Positions 42,162-51,533 are shown, counted from the first letter of the stretch. The stretch: DNA of 64,000 nucleotides from Variovorax boronicumulans (GCF_007677875.1 NZ_VEDO01000001.1:434001-498000), one strand, 5' to 3'. Program-made: numbers and translations. Notes: generated by a model from the sequence alone, not told the origin.

Positions 42162-43694
42162 ATGCAACTGGTGATTTCGGCCGGCTTCATCCTGGCGATC
42201 GTGGTGTGGGGCGTGGTCGCCCCCGGGCACCTCGGCACCACCTTCGATGGTGCGCTTGCGGTCATCACCCGCAACTTCGGATGGTTCTACCTGTGGCTGG
42301 TGCTCGGGCTCGTCGTGCTGGCGCTCGTGCTCGCCTTCAGCCGCTTCGGCGACCTCAAGCTCGGCGCGGAGGACGAAGAGCCCGAGTTCTCGGTCGGCGC
42401 CTGGTTTGCCATGCTGTTCGCCGCGGGCATGGGCATCGGGCTGGTCTTCTGGGGCGTGGCCGAGCCGGTCTCGCACTATGGCACGCCACCGCCGGGCATT
42501 GCGCCCAACACACCGGAGGCCGCCAACGCGGCCATGCGTTACAGCTTCTTTCACTGGGGCCTGCATCCCTGGGCGGTCTACAGCGTGGTGGCCCTGGCAA
42601 TCGCGTTCTTCCAGTTCCGCCGTGGCGGCTCTGCGCTGGTCAGCACCGCCGTGGAGTCCCTGCCCTGGGCCCCTCTGCGGCGCATCGGGCCGCTGGTCAA
42701 CGTGCTGGCGGTGATCGCCACGGCATTCGGCGTGGCCGCCTCGCTCGGCATGGGCGCGCTGCAGATCAACAGCGGATTCAACGCCGTTCTCGGACTGCCC
42801 GTGAACCAGTGGTCCCAGTTGGGCATCATCGCCGTCACGACCGTGCTGTTCATCGGCTCGGCCGTCAGCGGGGTGACCAAGGGCATCAAGTGGCTGTCCT
42901 CGTTCAATCTGCTGATGGCCGCGCTGCTGGCACTGGCGGTGTTCGTGCTCGGGCCGACCATCGCGATCATCGACACGCTGACCACCACATTGGGCAGCTA
43001 CATGAGCGAATTGGTCCGCATGAGTCTGCGCATGACGCCCTTTCGCGACAGCAGCTGGATCAGTGGCTGGACCATCTTCTACTGGGCCTGGTGGGTGTCC
43101 TGGTCGCCCTTCGTGGGCCTGTTCATCGCGCGCGTCTCGCGTGGGCGCACGGTGCGCGAATTCATTCTGGGCACGGTGGCCGCACCGACGGTGGCCGCCT
43201 TCGTCTGGTTCTCGGTGTTCGGTGGCACAGCGCTGCACCTGGAGATCATGCAGAACGTGCCGATCGCGGAGGCCGTCAAGGCCGACGTTTCCACCGCCCT
43301 GTTCGCGCTGTTCGACCAGTTGCCATGGGGCACGCTGATGTCGGGCATCGCCACCATCCTCGTGGTGGTGTTCTTCGTCACCTCGGGCGACTCGGCGGTG
43401 CTGGTGCTGGGCATGATGAGCACGGGCGGCAACGAGAACCCCAGCGCGCGCGTGAAGATCGCCTGGGGCCTGCTGGTGGCCGGCATCGCCGCCAGCCTGC
43501 TGCTGGCTGGCGGCTTGCAGTCGGTGCAGACGGCCACGATCGTTTTCGCGCTGCCGTTCACCGTCGTCATCGTGCTGATGGCCGTGGCGCTGTGGCGCGG
43601 CCTGCGCGAGGACCACGAGGACGAACGCCGGCGCGAGCGTGCGCTGCGCCGGCGCATGCGCGAACTGGCCGACCAGGCGCCACCGCGGGCCTGA
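42162..43694 (+). CDS. BCCT-family betaine/choline/carnitine transporter
   Basis: Sodium- or proton-coupled importer of quaternary ammonium or sulfonium compounds such as glycine betaine. The 510-residue protein has about 12 hydrophobic segments. BCCT landmarks are MGIGLVFWGVAEPVSHY, YSFFHWGLHPWAVYSVVALA and the signature WTIFYWAWWVSWSPFVGLFIARVSRGR. The first (Trp-rich) part supports a substrate with a trimethylammonium group. The C-terminal cytoplasmic tail is Arg/Glu-rich (EDERRRERALRRRMRELA), as in osmosensing members. The ATG follows AAGGAG. A MarC gene follows 16 bases later. Confidence 0.93.
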   Translation: MQLVISAGFILAIVVWGVVAPGHLGTTFDGALAVITRNFGWFYLWLVLGLVVLALVLAFSRFGDLKLGAEDEEPEFSVGAWFAMLFAAGMGIGLVFWGVAEPVSHYGTPPPGIAPNTPEAANAAMRYSFFHWGLHPWAVYSVVALAIAFFQFRRGGSALVSTAVESLPWAPLRRIGPLVNVLAVIATAFGVAASLGMGALQINSGFNAVLGLPVNQWSQLGIIAVTTVLFIGSAVSGVTKGIKWLSSFNLLMAALLALAVFVLGPTIAIIDTLTTTLGSYMSELVRMSLRMTPFRDSSWISGWTIFYWAWWVSWSPFVGLFIARVSRGRTVREFILGTVAAPTVAAFVWFSVFGGTALHLEIMQNVPIAEAVKADVSTALFALFDQLPWGTLMSGIATILVVVFFVTSGDSAVLVLGMMSTGGNENPSARVKIAWGLLVAGIAASLLLAGGLQSVQTATIVFALPFTVVIVLMAVALWRGLREDHEDERRRERALRRRMRELADQAPPRA

Positions 43695-43710
43695 AGCCTC
43701 GGAGACTTCC

Positions 43711-44412
43711 TTGACCCTCGAACTGCTGGGTGCCTTCGGCAAGAGCTTCCTGTTTGTGTTCGCCGCGTTGCTGCCCATCCTGAACCCGGCGGCCACGGCG
43801 CCCATCTTCCTGGGGCTGACCGAAGGTGCGTCGGCCAGCACCCGCACGCTGCTGGCGCGGCGCATTGCGCGCAACATGTTCTGGCTCATGCTGGGCGCCA
43901 TGCTCGTGGGCTCCTATGTGCTGGAGTTCTTCGGCATCTCGCTGCCCATCGTGCGCGTGGGCGGCGGCATGATCGTGGCCGCCACGGCATGGCGGCTGCT
44001 CACGGCCACGCAGGCCACGGTGGACAGCCGTACCGAACTGGCCGAGAGCTTCACGCCCGACATGGCGCGGCGCCAGGCCTTCTATCCTTTGACCTTTCCG
44101 GTGAGTTGCGGGCCGGGCTCGATCGCCGCCGCCATCACGGTCGGCGTGTCCCTGGCCGATGCGCGGCTCTCGCTCTCGCTGGCGCGCATGGGCGGCGGCG
44201 TGGTGGCGCTGTTGGCGGTCGGCGTGCTGATGTACCTGGCGTTCCGCTATGCACAGCAGCTGCTCAAACCGCTCGGGGAGGCCGGCTCCGTCATCTTCCT
44301 GCGGCTGTCGGCCTTCATCCTGCTGTGCCTGGGCGTGCAGATCGTCTGGGACGGCGTCTACGAGCTGGGCGTGGGCATGTTGCGCGATGGTCTCCTGCCG
44401 GTGAGCGCCTAG
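43711..44412 (+). CDS. MarC-family integral membrane protein, second copy
   Basis: A 233-residue membrane protein closely resembling the MarC copy at 41235: LPILNPAATAPIFLGLTEGAS, RRIARNMFWLMLGAMLVGSYVLEFFGIS and AFILLCLGVQIVWDG align almost residue for residue. I chose a TTG start after GGAG because the paralogue begins MTLELL and this one TTG-encoded MTLELL; the frame upstream is not conserved. It lies 16 bases after the BCCT transporter gene and is likely co-transcribed with it. Function unknown. Confidence 0.85.
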   Translation: MTLELLGAFGKSFLFVFAALLPILNPAATAPIFLGLTEGASASTRTLLARRIARNMFWLMLGAMLVGSYVLEFFGISLPIVRVGGGMIVAATAWRLLTATQATVDSRTELAESFTPDMARRQAFYPLTFPVSCGPGSIAAAITVGVSLADARLSLSLARMGGGVVALLAVGVLMYLAFRYAQQLLKPLGEAGSVIFLRLSAFILLCLGVQIVWDGVYELGVGMLRDGLLPVSA

Positions 44413-44492
44413 GCGACAGCCCGCTGGGGGAAACCCAGGGCGCGGCGCTCGGCGCGCTGCCCACAATGCGCAACTCCAACCGAGGAGACGCC

Positions 44493-45485
44493 ATGACCCG
44501 ATTCCTGAATGCCGCCATCGGCCGCCGCACCGCCCTGGGGGGCATTGCTGGCACCCTGGCCGCCGCCGCCCTGCCAGGCCGCGCCAACGAGCCCTATCCG
44601 AGCCGCCCTGTCACCATGGTCGTGCCCTACACGGCCGGCGGCTCCACCGACATCGTGGCCCGGCTCATCGCGCAGAAGCTCCAGGAGGCCCTCGGCCAGC
44701 CCTTCGTGGTCGACAACAAAGGCGGCGCGAACGGCGTGATCGGCATGGACATCGCCGCGCGCGCCGCGCCCGACGGCTACACGCTGCTGATGAACACGGC
44801 CGGTGCGCAGGCGCTGGCCCCCGTGATCTACAAGACCAAGTTCCACGCGCTGGACAGCTGGGAGCCGATCAGCCTGATCAGCTCGATCCCGTTCGTGATC
44901 GTCGCGCGCGAGGGCTTGCCGGTGAAGACCTTCGCCGACATGGTGGCGCTGGCGCGGGCCGCCAACCCGCCGCTGTCGGCCTCGTCGGGCAGCAGCATGA
45001 TCGTGCTGGCCACCGACCAGCTCAAGCGCGTGATCGGCGCGCCCACGCTCATCAATGCCCAGTACAAGGGCACCTCGATGCAGGCGCAGGCTGTCGTCAA
45101 GGGTGAGGTCGACATCTCGGTCGACTCCTTCGTGACGCTGCCGCAGATCAAGGCCGGCAAGGTGCGCCCGCTGGCCGTGATCGCGCCGCAGCGCGCGGCC
45201 TCGCTGCCCGAGGTTCCCACGCTGGCGGAGCTGGGCGTGAAGGACATGGATTTCGCCAGCTGGTCCGGCCTGCTCGCACCGAAGGGCACGCCCCGGGCCA
45301 TCGTCGAGCGCCTGTCGGCCGAGGTGCAGAAGATCGTGCGCACGCCCGAGATGCAGGAGCGCTTGAAGGGCATGGACCACACGCCCGTGGGCAGCGGGCC
45401 AGGCGAGTTCGCCAAGCTGATCGGCGACGACTACGCGCGCTGGCAGCGCGTGGTGAAGGAGACGGGGTTCAAGATCGAGGGGTGA
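44493..45485 (+). CDS. Bug-family periplasmic receptor (tripartite tricarboxylate type)
   Basis: Periplasmic solute-binding protein of 330 residues. The N terminus looks like a twin-arginine signal (GRRTALGGIAGTLAAAA). The Bug family landmarks are YPSRPVTMVVPYTAGGSTDIVARLIAQKL, FVVDNKGGANGVIG and AAPDGYTLLM near the N-terminal half, and KAGKVRPLAVIAPQRAASLPEVPTLAELG near the C-terminal half. TctA/TctB membrane subunits are not adjacent. The ATG follows GAGGAG. The ligand, typically a carboxylate or an aromatic acid, is unknown. Tail to tail with the SMP-30 gene, with no gap. Confidence 0.88.
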   Translation: MTRFLNAAIGRRTALGGIAGTLAAAALPGRANEPYPSRPVTMVVPYTAGGSTDIVARLIAQKLQEALGQPFVVDNKGGANGVIGMDIAARAAPDGYTLLMNTAGAQALAPVIYKTKFHALDSWEPISLISSIPFVIVAREGLPVKTFADMVALARAANPPLSASSGSSMIVLATDQLKRVIGAPTLINAQYKGTSMQAQAVVKGEVDISVDSFVTLPQIKAGKVRPLAVIAPQRAASLPEVPTLAELGVKDMDFASWSGLLAPKGTPRAIVERLSAEVQKIVRTPEMQERLKGMDHTPVGSGPGEFAKLIGDDYARWQRVVKETGFKIEG

Positions 45486-46424
45486 TCAGCCCCCCGGCGC
45501 CCCCTGCGTGTTCACATACAGCGCATAGACCGACTGGCTGGCCGCCATGAACAGCCGGTTGCGCTGGCGCCCGCCGAAGCACAGGTTGGCGCAGCGTTCG
45601 GGCAGCAGGATGCGGCCGATGGTGGTGCCGTCCGGCGCGAAGATGCGCACGCCGTCCTGGCCCTCGCCCGTGCCCCAGCCGGCCCACAGGTTGCCGTCCA
45701 CGTCGCAGCGGAAGCCGTCGGGCGACTCCCCGTCGCCGCAGGTGTGGAACACGCGGTCGTTCGTGAGCGCGGTGCCGCCCTCCGCCACGTCGAACACGCG
45801 GATGCGCTTGGGCGACGCGCCGGACTCGACCACGTAGAGCAGCTTCTCGTCGGGTGAGAAGGCCAGCCCGTTGGGCCGGGCCACGGCGTCGGTCACCACC
45901 GTCGTCTCGCCCGTTGCCGGGTCGAAGCGGTAGACGCATTCGGGCCGCTCGGGCGTCGCGGGCAGGCCCTCGTACCAGCCCAGGATGCCGAAGGGCGGAT
46001 CGGTGAACCAGATGCTGCCGTCGGACTTGACGACCACGTCGTTCGGCGAGTTCAGACGCGCGCCCTCGAAGCGGTCCACCAGCGTGGTGATGCTGCCGTC
46101 GTACTCGGTGCGCACGACGCGCCGGCCCAGGTGCTCGCAGCCGACCAGCCGGCCCTGGCGGTCGCGCGTGTGGCCGTTGGCGTTGCCCGAAGGCTGGCGG
46201 AACACGCTCACGGCGCCCGTGGTCTCGTCCCACTTCATGATCCGGTCGTTCGGCACGTCGCTCCAGAGCAGGTAGCGGCCGTCGCCGAACCAGACCGGGC
46301 CCTCGGCCCAGCGCATGCCGGTGGCGATGCGCTCGACCGCGGCCGAGCTGATGCGGTACCTGGCGAAGCGGGGATCCAGGACGACGACGGCGGGATCAGG
46401 GTAGCGGGTCGCGGGTTGCCACAT
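45486..46424 (-). CDS. SMP-30/gluconolactonase-family protein
   Basis: A 312-residue six-bladed beta-propeller enzyme family that hydrolyses sugar lactones or other lactones using a single divalent metal. Recognisable segments: GMRWAEGPVWFGDGRYLLWSDVP (Glu as one metal ligand), NGHTRDRQGRLVGCEH, LNSPNDVVVKSDGSIWFTDPPFG (Asn ligand) and NGLAFSPDEKLLYVVESG, SPDGFRCDVDGNLWAGW (Asp ligands). There is no signal peptide. It is not in an operon with the neighbouring Bug gene. The lactone substrate cannot be inferred. Confidence 0.85.
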   Translation of the reverse strand: MWQPATRYPDPAVVVLDPRFARYRISSAAVERIATGMRWAEGPVWFGDGRYLLWSDVPNDRIMKWDETTGAVSVFRQPSGNANGHTRDRQGRLVGCEHLGRRVVRTEYDGSITTLVDRFEGARLNSPNDVVVKSDGSIWFTDPPFGILGWYEGLPATPERPECVYRFDPATGETTVVTDAVARPNGLAFSPDEKLLYVVESGASPKRIRVFDVAEGGTALTNDRVFHTCGDGESPDGFRCDVDGNLWAGWGTGEGQDGVRIFAPDGTTIGRILLPERCANLCFGGRQRNRLFMAASQSVYALYVNTQGAPGG

Positions 46425-46531
46425 GGTGCGAAAGGAGGAGCGTGCGGAGCCGCGCAGTATGCCCGCCGCGCCAAGGCCTTTCGCCCGCTGGCCGCACCCC
46501 GGGATAATTCGCCGCTGCTTCGGAGCCGGCC

Positions 46532-49051
46532 GTGAATCAATCCTTTCTTTCCCTGGGGTGGCGCACGCTGTGGCGCGACCTGCGCTCAGGCGAGCTGCGC
46601 CTGCTGCTGGTGGCGGTCACGCTGGCCGTGGCCGCGCTGACGGCCGTGGGTTTCTTCGCCGACCGGCTGCAGGGCGGGCTGCAGCGCGATGCGCGCCAGT
46701 TGATCGGCGGCGATGCGGTGGTGGCCAGCGACAACCCGACCCCGCCGGCGTTCGAGGCGCAAGCCCGTGCGCTAGGTTTGCAGACCGTCTCCACCATGGG
46801 CTTTCCGACCATGGGCCGCGCAGCCGAGGCGCAGGGCGGCGCCAGCCGGCTGGTGGCGCTCAAGGCCGTGCCGCCAGGCTACCCGCTGCGCGGCAGCCTC
46901 AAGGTGGCGCAGCAGCCGGGCGAGGAGGGGAGCAACACGCGCGACGTGCCGGCGCAGGGCGAGGTGTGGGTCGATGCGCCGCTGCTGGCCGCGCTGGACC
47001 TCAAGATGGGCGATCCGCTGCTGCTGGGCGATGGCAGCTTCCGCATCGCACGCATCATCGTGATCGAGCCCGACCGCGGCGGTGGCTTCATGAGCTTCGC
47101 GCCGCGCGTGATGGTCAATGCGGCCGACCTGCCGGCCACGCACCTCGTGCAGCCGGCCAGCCGCATCACCTACCGGTTCGCAGTGGCCGGTGACGAGCCG
47201 GCCGTGCAACGCTTCACGCGCTGGGCCGATGCGCAGATCCAGTCGCGGGAGGCGCGTGGGCTGCGGCTCGAGTCCATCGAGAGCGGCCGGCCGGAGATGC
47301 GCCAGACGCTGGACCGTGCCGAGAAATTCCTGAGCCTGGTGGCACTGCTGTCGGCGCTGCTCTCGGCTGTGGCCGTGGCGTTGGCCGCGCGCGCCTTCGC
47401 GGCCAAGCACCTGGACGACTGCGCCATGCTGCGCGTGCTGGGCCTGTCGCAGCGCACCATCGCGCTGTCCTACAGCTTCGAGTTCGCGCTGGTCGGCCTG
47501 TTCGCGAGTGCGCTGGGCGTGGCCGTGGGCTTCGGCGTGCACTACCTGTTCGTGCTGCTGCTGGCCGGGCTGGTGGAGGCCACGCTGCCGGCCGCCACGC
47601 TGTGGCCGGTGGCCTACGGCCTGGGCATCGGCCTCACGCTGCTGTTCGCCTTCGGCCTGCCGCCGGTGCTGCAACTGGCCAAGGTGCCGCCGCTGCGCGT
47701 GATCCGGCGCGATGTGGGGCAGCTGAAGCCGGCCTCCCTGGCCGTGCTGGCGCTCGGCGTCGCCGGCTTCGCCGGCCTGCTGCTGGCGGTCAGCAGCGAC
47801 ATCAAGCTTGGGCTCATCGCGGTCGGTGGCTTTGCGGGCGCGGTGCTGCTGTTCGCCGCGCTGTCCTGGGTGGCCGTGTGGCTGCTGCGCAGGAGTGTCA
47901 ACGAGAGCACGGCGCCACGCTGGCTGGTGCTGGCCACGCGGCAGGTGTCGGCCCGGCCGGCCTACACCGTGGTGCAGGTCAGCGCGCTGTCGGTCGGTCT
48001 GCTGGCGCTGGTGCTGCTGGTGCTGCTGCGCACCGACCTCATCGGCGCGTGGCGCCAGGCCACGCCGCCGGATGCGCCGAACCGCTTCGTCATCAACATC
48101 CTGCCCGAGCAGGGCGATGCGTTCCGCAAGACTCTGGCCGACGCCGGCGTGGCCAGGTACGACTGGTATCCCATGTTCCGCGGGAGGCTCGTCGCCGTGA
48201 ACGGCAAGCCTGTGAATCCGGCCGACTACACCGACGAGCGTGCGCAACGCCTGGTCGACCGCGAGTTCAATCTGTCGCACGCGGCCCAGAAGCCGCCGCA
48301 CAACGACGTGGTGGGCGGCCGCTGGACACCCGAGGAGCAGGGGGCCGTCAGCGTGGAGGAAGGGCTGGCGCAGACGCTGGGCCTCAAGCTCGGCGACACG
48401 CTGCGCTTCGACGTCGGTGGCGTGCCCTCGGACGCGCGCATCACCTCGCTGCGCAAGGTCGACTGGGGTTCGCTGCACGCCAACTTCTTCGTGATGTACC
48501 CCGTCGCGGCCATGCCTGACCTGCCCATCACCTACCTGGCGGCCTACCGCGCGCCCGAGACGCCCGGCTTCGACAACGCGCTCGTGCGCGCTTTCCCCAA
48601 CGTCACCAACGTGGACATGAGCACTGCGCTGGCCCAGGTGCAGCGCGTGCTGGACCAGGTGGTGCGCGCGGTGGAGTTCCTGTTCGGCTTCACGCTGGCG
48701 GCCGGCCTGGTGGTGCTGTTCGCCGCCATCACGGCCACGCGCGAGGAGCGTGCGCGCGAGTTCGCGATCATGCGCGCCGTGGGGGCCAGCAGCGCGCTGC
48801 TGCGCCAGGTGCAGCGGGCCGAGCTTGCGGGCGTGGGTGTGCTGGCGGGGCTGCTGGCCACATTGGTCGCCATGGCAGTGGGCTGGGCGCTGGCGAAGTT
48901 CGTGTTCGAGTTCAGCTGGTCGGGCTCGCCGTGGGTGCCGCTGGCCGGCGCGCTGGCCGGTGCCGTGCTGGCGCTCGGCGCGGGCTGGTGGGGCCTGCGC
49001 GACATCCTGCGCCGGCCTGTGGTCGACACGCTGCGCCGCGCGACGGCCTGA
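46532..49051 (+). CDS. Large FtsX/YbbP-type ABC transporter permease
   Basis: Inner-membrane protein of 839 residues with two FtsX-type permease cores. The first helix (LLLVAVTLAVAALTAVGFFADRLQ) is followed by a periplasmic domain (about 50-250), a three-helix FtsX core (about 265-390), a helix pair near 400-450, a second periplasmic domain and a final core (VEFLFGFTLAAGLVVLFAAITATREERAREFAIMRAVGAS). This is the YbbP layout; YbbP normally pairs with the ATPase YbbA and the lysophospholipase TesA, neither adjacent here. A GATAAT hexamer at 46503-46508 may be the -10. GTG start with CGGAG. Function is probably lipid or lipoprotein extrusion. Confidence 0.87.
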   Translation: MNQSFLSLGWRTLWRDLRSGELRLLLVAVTLAVAALTAVGFFADRLQGGLQRDARQLIGGDAVVASDNPTPPAFEAQARALGLQTVSTMGFPTMGRAAEAQGGASRLVALKAVPPGYPLRGSLKVAQQPGEEGSNTRDVPAQGEVWVDAPLLAALDLKMGDPLLLGDGSFRIARIIVIEPDRGGGFMSFAPRVMVNAADLPATHLVQPASRITYRFAVAGDEPAVQRFTRWADAQIQSREARGLRLESIESGRPEMRQTLDRAEKFLSLVALLSALLSAVAVALAARAFAAKHLDDCAMLRVLGLSQRTIALSYSFEFALVGLFASALGVAVGFGVHYLFVLLLAGLVEATLPAATLWPVAYGLGIGLTLLFAFGLPPVLQLAKVPPLRVIRRDVGQLKPASLAVLALGVAGFAGLLLAVSSDIKLGLIAVGGFAGAVLLFAALSWVAVWLLRRSVNESTAPRWLVLATRQVSARPAYTVVQVSALSVGLLALVLLVLLRTDLIGAWRQATPPDAPNRFVINILPEQGDAFRKTLADAGVARYDWYPMFRGRLVAVNGKPVNPADYTDERAQRLVDREFNLSHAAQKPPHNDVVGGRWTPEEQGAVSVEEGLAQTLGLKLGDTLRFDVGGVPSDARITSLRKVDWGSLHANFFVMYPVAAMPDLPITYLAAYRAPETPGFDNALVRAFPNVTNVDMSTALAQVQRVLDQVVRAVEFLFGFTLAAGLVVLFAAITATREERAREFAIMRAVGASSALLRQVQRAELAGVGVLAGLLATLVAMAVGWALAKFVFEFSWSGSPWVPLAGALAGAVLALGAGWWGLRDILRRPVVDTLRRATA

Positions 49052-49101
49052 GCCGGGCCGGCCGCAGCACGGCAGGCCGCGCGGACGCGACAATCGCCAC
49101 C

Positions 49102-49506
49102 ATGCAGATCGAGGAAAAGCCCGCGTTCGCCACCCCCTTCGAATGGATCGGGGGCGAAGACAAGGTACGCGCGCTGGTCGAGCGCTTTTACGACCTCATG
49201 GACCTGGAGCCCGGCTACGCCGCGCTGCGCGCGGCCCATGGCGACACGCTGGACAACGCGCGCCAGCGCCTGTTCTGGTTCCTGTGCGGCTGGCTGGGCG
49301 GCCCGTCCTACTACACCGACCGGTTCGGCCACCCACGCCTGCGCGCGCGGCACATGCCGTTCACCATCGGCATCCGTGAGCGCGACCAGTGGCTGGCCTG
49401 CATGGACCAGGCCATGGGCGAAACCGGCGTGCCCGAGGACCTGCGCGCGCGGCTCAAGGACAGCTTCTTCCAGACCGCCGACTGGATGCGCAACCGCGGC
49501 GGCTAA
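49102..49506 (+). CDS. Group II truncated haemoglobin
   Basis: A 134-residue heme protein predicted to bind oxygen or nitric oxide. Family segments are TPFEWIGGEDKVRALVERFYDLMDLEP, LFWFLCGWLGGPSYYTDRFGHPRLRARHMPFTIG, in which the second His is the proximal ligand, and DQWLACMDQAM. The Trp near the G helix typical of group II (ADWMRN region) is present. The ATG lies 50 bases after the permease gene. The last four bases overlap the end of the convergent LysR gene. Probable role: NO detoxification or redox protection. Confidence 0.9.
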   Translation: MQIEEKPAFATPFEWIGGEDKVRALVERFYDLMDLEPGYAALRAAHGDTLDNARQRLFWFLCGWLGGPSYYTDRFGHPRLRARHMPFTIGIRERDQWLACMDQAMGETGVPEDLRARLKDSFFQTADWMRNRGG

Positions 49507-50438
49507 CGACGTTCGAGTAGCAGCGCACGGAACTGCTGCGCCGCTGGCGACAGCGGCCGCGCGCGCGGCACGATCACATCGATGGCCGGCAGCCGGATCG
49601 GCAAGGTGATGGGCGCCACGCGCAAGGCACCCAGCCGCGCGTAGTGCGCGGCCAGCGAGGCCGGCATCAGCGCCGCCCTGTCCGAGCCGGCCACCAGCGC
49701 GGTCGTCACCGTCGTCGAGGCGGTCTCGATGTAGTCCAGCCGCTGGTGCACGCCGACCTCACGCAGCGCCGCCTCGAGCCGGCCGCGCTGCGGCGAGCCC
49801 GCCGGCTGCAGCACCCAGGACCATCCGCCAAGTTCATGCAGTTGCAGCCGCTTGCGCGCGAACGCAGGGTGGCCCTTGCGCACCACGACCTGCATGGCCT
49901 CTTCGAGCAAGGGGGTGATCTCAAACTCCTGTTCGCTGAAGCCCTCGGTGAGCCGGCCCAGCACCAGGTCCACATCGCCGCGCGCGAGCTGGGCCAGGAC
50001 CACGTCGCTGGTGTCCACCGCCACAGACAGCGCCACCTGTGGATGGCGGCGGCGGTATTCGAGCAGGGCCGGCGCCAGCAGTGCGGGCACCGCGCCTGGC
50101 ACGGCGGCCAGCCGCAGCGCACCCGACAGCCCGGAACGCAACGCGCCCATCTCCTCGCGCACGACACCGAAGTCGGTCAGCACGCGACGGGCATAGCGGA
50201 TCAGCACCTCGCCGGCGGGCAGCGGCCGCATGCCGCGCGCGAGCCGCTCGAACAGCTTCTCGCCGAGCGACTCCTCCAGCTGGAGCAGCAGCTTGGTGGC
50301 GGCCGGCTGCGTCACGTTCATGGACTGGGCGGCGCGGCCCAGGTGGCGCTCGGCGTCCAGCGCGGCGAGCAACAGCAGCTGGCGCGGGCGCACGCGCAGC
50401 AGCAGGGCGGCATCGCTGAGGTGGTCGGGTGGTGTCAT
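49503..50438 (-). CDS. LysR-type transcriptional regulator
   Basis: A 311-residue regulator with an N-terminal helix-turn-helix (LLLLAALDAERHLGRAAQSMNVTQPAATKLLLQLEESLGEKLFERL) and a C-terminal ligand-binding domain (ALRLAAVPGAVPALLAPALLEYRRRHPQ). I chose ATG 50438; an in-frame TTG six bases upstream is possible. It is divergent from a Bug receptor and PdxA-family gene, 117 bases away, and is most likely their regulator, responding to the imported acid or its metabolite. Short inverted repeats in the gap may be its operator. Confidence 0.9.
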   Translation of the reverse strand: MTPPDHLSDAALLLRVRPRQLLLLAALDAERHLGRAAQSMNVTQPAATKLLLQLEESLGEKLFERLARGMRPLPAGEVLIRYARRVLTDFGVVREEMGALRSGLSGALRLAAVPGAVPALLAPALLEYRRRHPQVALSVAVDTSDVVLAQLARGDVDLVLGRLTEGFSEQEFEITPLLEEAMQVVVRKGHPAFARKRLQLHELGGWSWVLQPAGSPQRGRLEAALREVGVHQRLDYIETASTTVTTALVAGSDRAALMPASLAAHYARLGALRVAPITLPIRLPAIDVIVPRARPLSPAAQQFRALLLERR

Positions 50439-50481
50439 ATCCAAAAGGTGATGGATTGTTCGGCATCCGCGATTGGATCGC
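50439..50481. promoter_or_regulatory. Candidate operator of the divergent LysR regulator
   Basis: Two short inverted repeats are seen: ATCCA-N8-TGGAT (50439-50456) and GCGAT-TGG-ATCGC (50469-50481). LysR sites are usually a T-N11-A dyad; these only approximate it. The position is between the divergent LysR and Bug starts, closer to the regulator. Confidence 0.35.
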
Positions 50482-50555
50482 TGCCACGGAAATCCCTAAC
50501 CTCTCGGTCCACGACGGCCACCGCCTCGAGCGGCCGCACAGATGGAGACACCACG

Positions 50556-51533
50556 ATGCCCCACGACACCCTCGACCGGCGCCGCGCGCTGGCTCTGCTG
50601 GGCCTGCTGGCCGCCGGCGCGCCCGCCTGGGCCCAAGGCTTTCCCGACAAGCCGCTGCGCATCCTGGTCGGCGCCTCGCCGGGTGGCGGCACCGACATCC
50701 TGGCGCGGGTGCTGGCCGACAAGATGGCGGCCACGCTCAAGCAGCCGGTGGTGGTGGAGAACCGGCCCGGCGCGTCCAACACCATCGCGGCCGAGCTGGC
50801 CGCGCGCGCAGCACCGGACGGCAGCACGCTGCTGCTGGCCACCAACACGGCCCAGGCCGTGGCGCCGCACATGCTCAAGCTCAAGTACGACCCGCTCAAG
50901 GACCTGCAGCCCATCGGCCTCGTGGCCGTGATGCCCAACGTGCTGGTGGTGTCCGCCAACGCCCCCTACCGGAGCGTCAAGGACGTGCAGGCCGCGCTGG
51001 CGGCCAGGCCGGGAGCGCTCAAGTACGCGTCCTCAGGCATCGGCAGCACCCAGCACATCGGCGGCGAGGCTTTCGGCATGGTCACGGGCACGCGCGCCAT
51101 CCACGTGCCCTACAAGGGCAGCTCGCAGGCCCACATCGACATCATTTCCGGCGAAGTCGACATGATGTTCGACAGCACCTCCTCGGCCATGAGCCAGATC
51201 CGCGCGGGCAAGCTGCGCCCGCTGGCGGTGAGTTCGCCGGCGCGCTCGGCCGAAATGCCGGACGTGCCCACGCTGGCCGAGCTCGGCGTCCAGGGCGCCG
51301 ACGTGTCGACCTGGTACGGGCTCTACACCACGGGTGGCACGCCGCGCGCGGCCGTCGAGCGGCTGACGGCCGACCTCACCCTGGCGTTGCAGTTGCCCGA
51401 CGTGCAGGCCCGCATCAGGGCCCTGGGCGGCGAACTCGGCACGCTGACCGGCGAGCGCTTCGCCGAAATGAACCGCAGCGAATACGAACACTACGGCCGC
51501 CTCGTGCGCGGCGCCAACATCAAGGCGGAATGA
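50556..51533 (+). CDS. Bug-family periplasmic receptor
   Basis: Solute-binding protein of 325 residues. A signal with RRR (LDRRRALALLGLLAAGAPAWAQ) ends at AWA, and mature protein begins QGFPDKPLRILVGASPGGGTDILARVLADKM. The Bug landmarks VVENRPGASNTIAAELAARAAPDG and KLRPLAVSSPARSAEMPDVPTLAELG follow. It is the first gene of a two-gene unit with the PdxA-family gene (ATGA overlap) and divergent from LysR. No membrane subunits are present. A carboxylate or hydroxy acid is the likely ligand. Confidence 0.88.
   Translation: MPHDTLDRRRALALLGLLAAGAPAWAQGFPDKPLRILVGASPGGGTDILARVLADKMAATLKQPVVVENRPGASNTIAAELAARAAPDGSTLLLATNTAQAVAPHMLKLKYDPLKDLQPIGLVAVMPNVLVVSANAPYRSVKDVQAALAARPGALKYASSGIGSTQHIGGEAFGMVTGTRAIHVPYKGSSQAHIDIISGEVDMMFDSTSSAMSQIRAGKLRPLAVSSPARSAEMPDVPTLAELGVQGADVSTWYGLYTTGGTPRAAVERLTADLTLALQLPDVQARIRALGGELGTLTGERFAEMNRSEYEHYGRLVRGANIKAE

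Noticed and set aside
46772-49093. Open frame of 773 codons antisense to the FtsX-type permease
   Set aside because: Gln/Arg/His-rich shadow sequence with no family resemblance.
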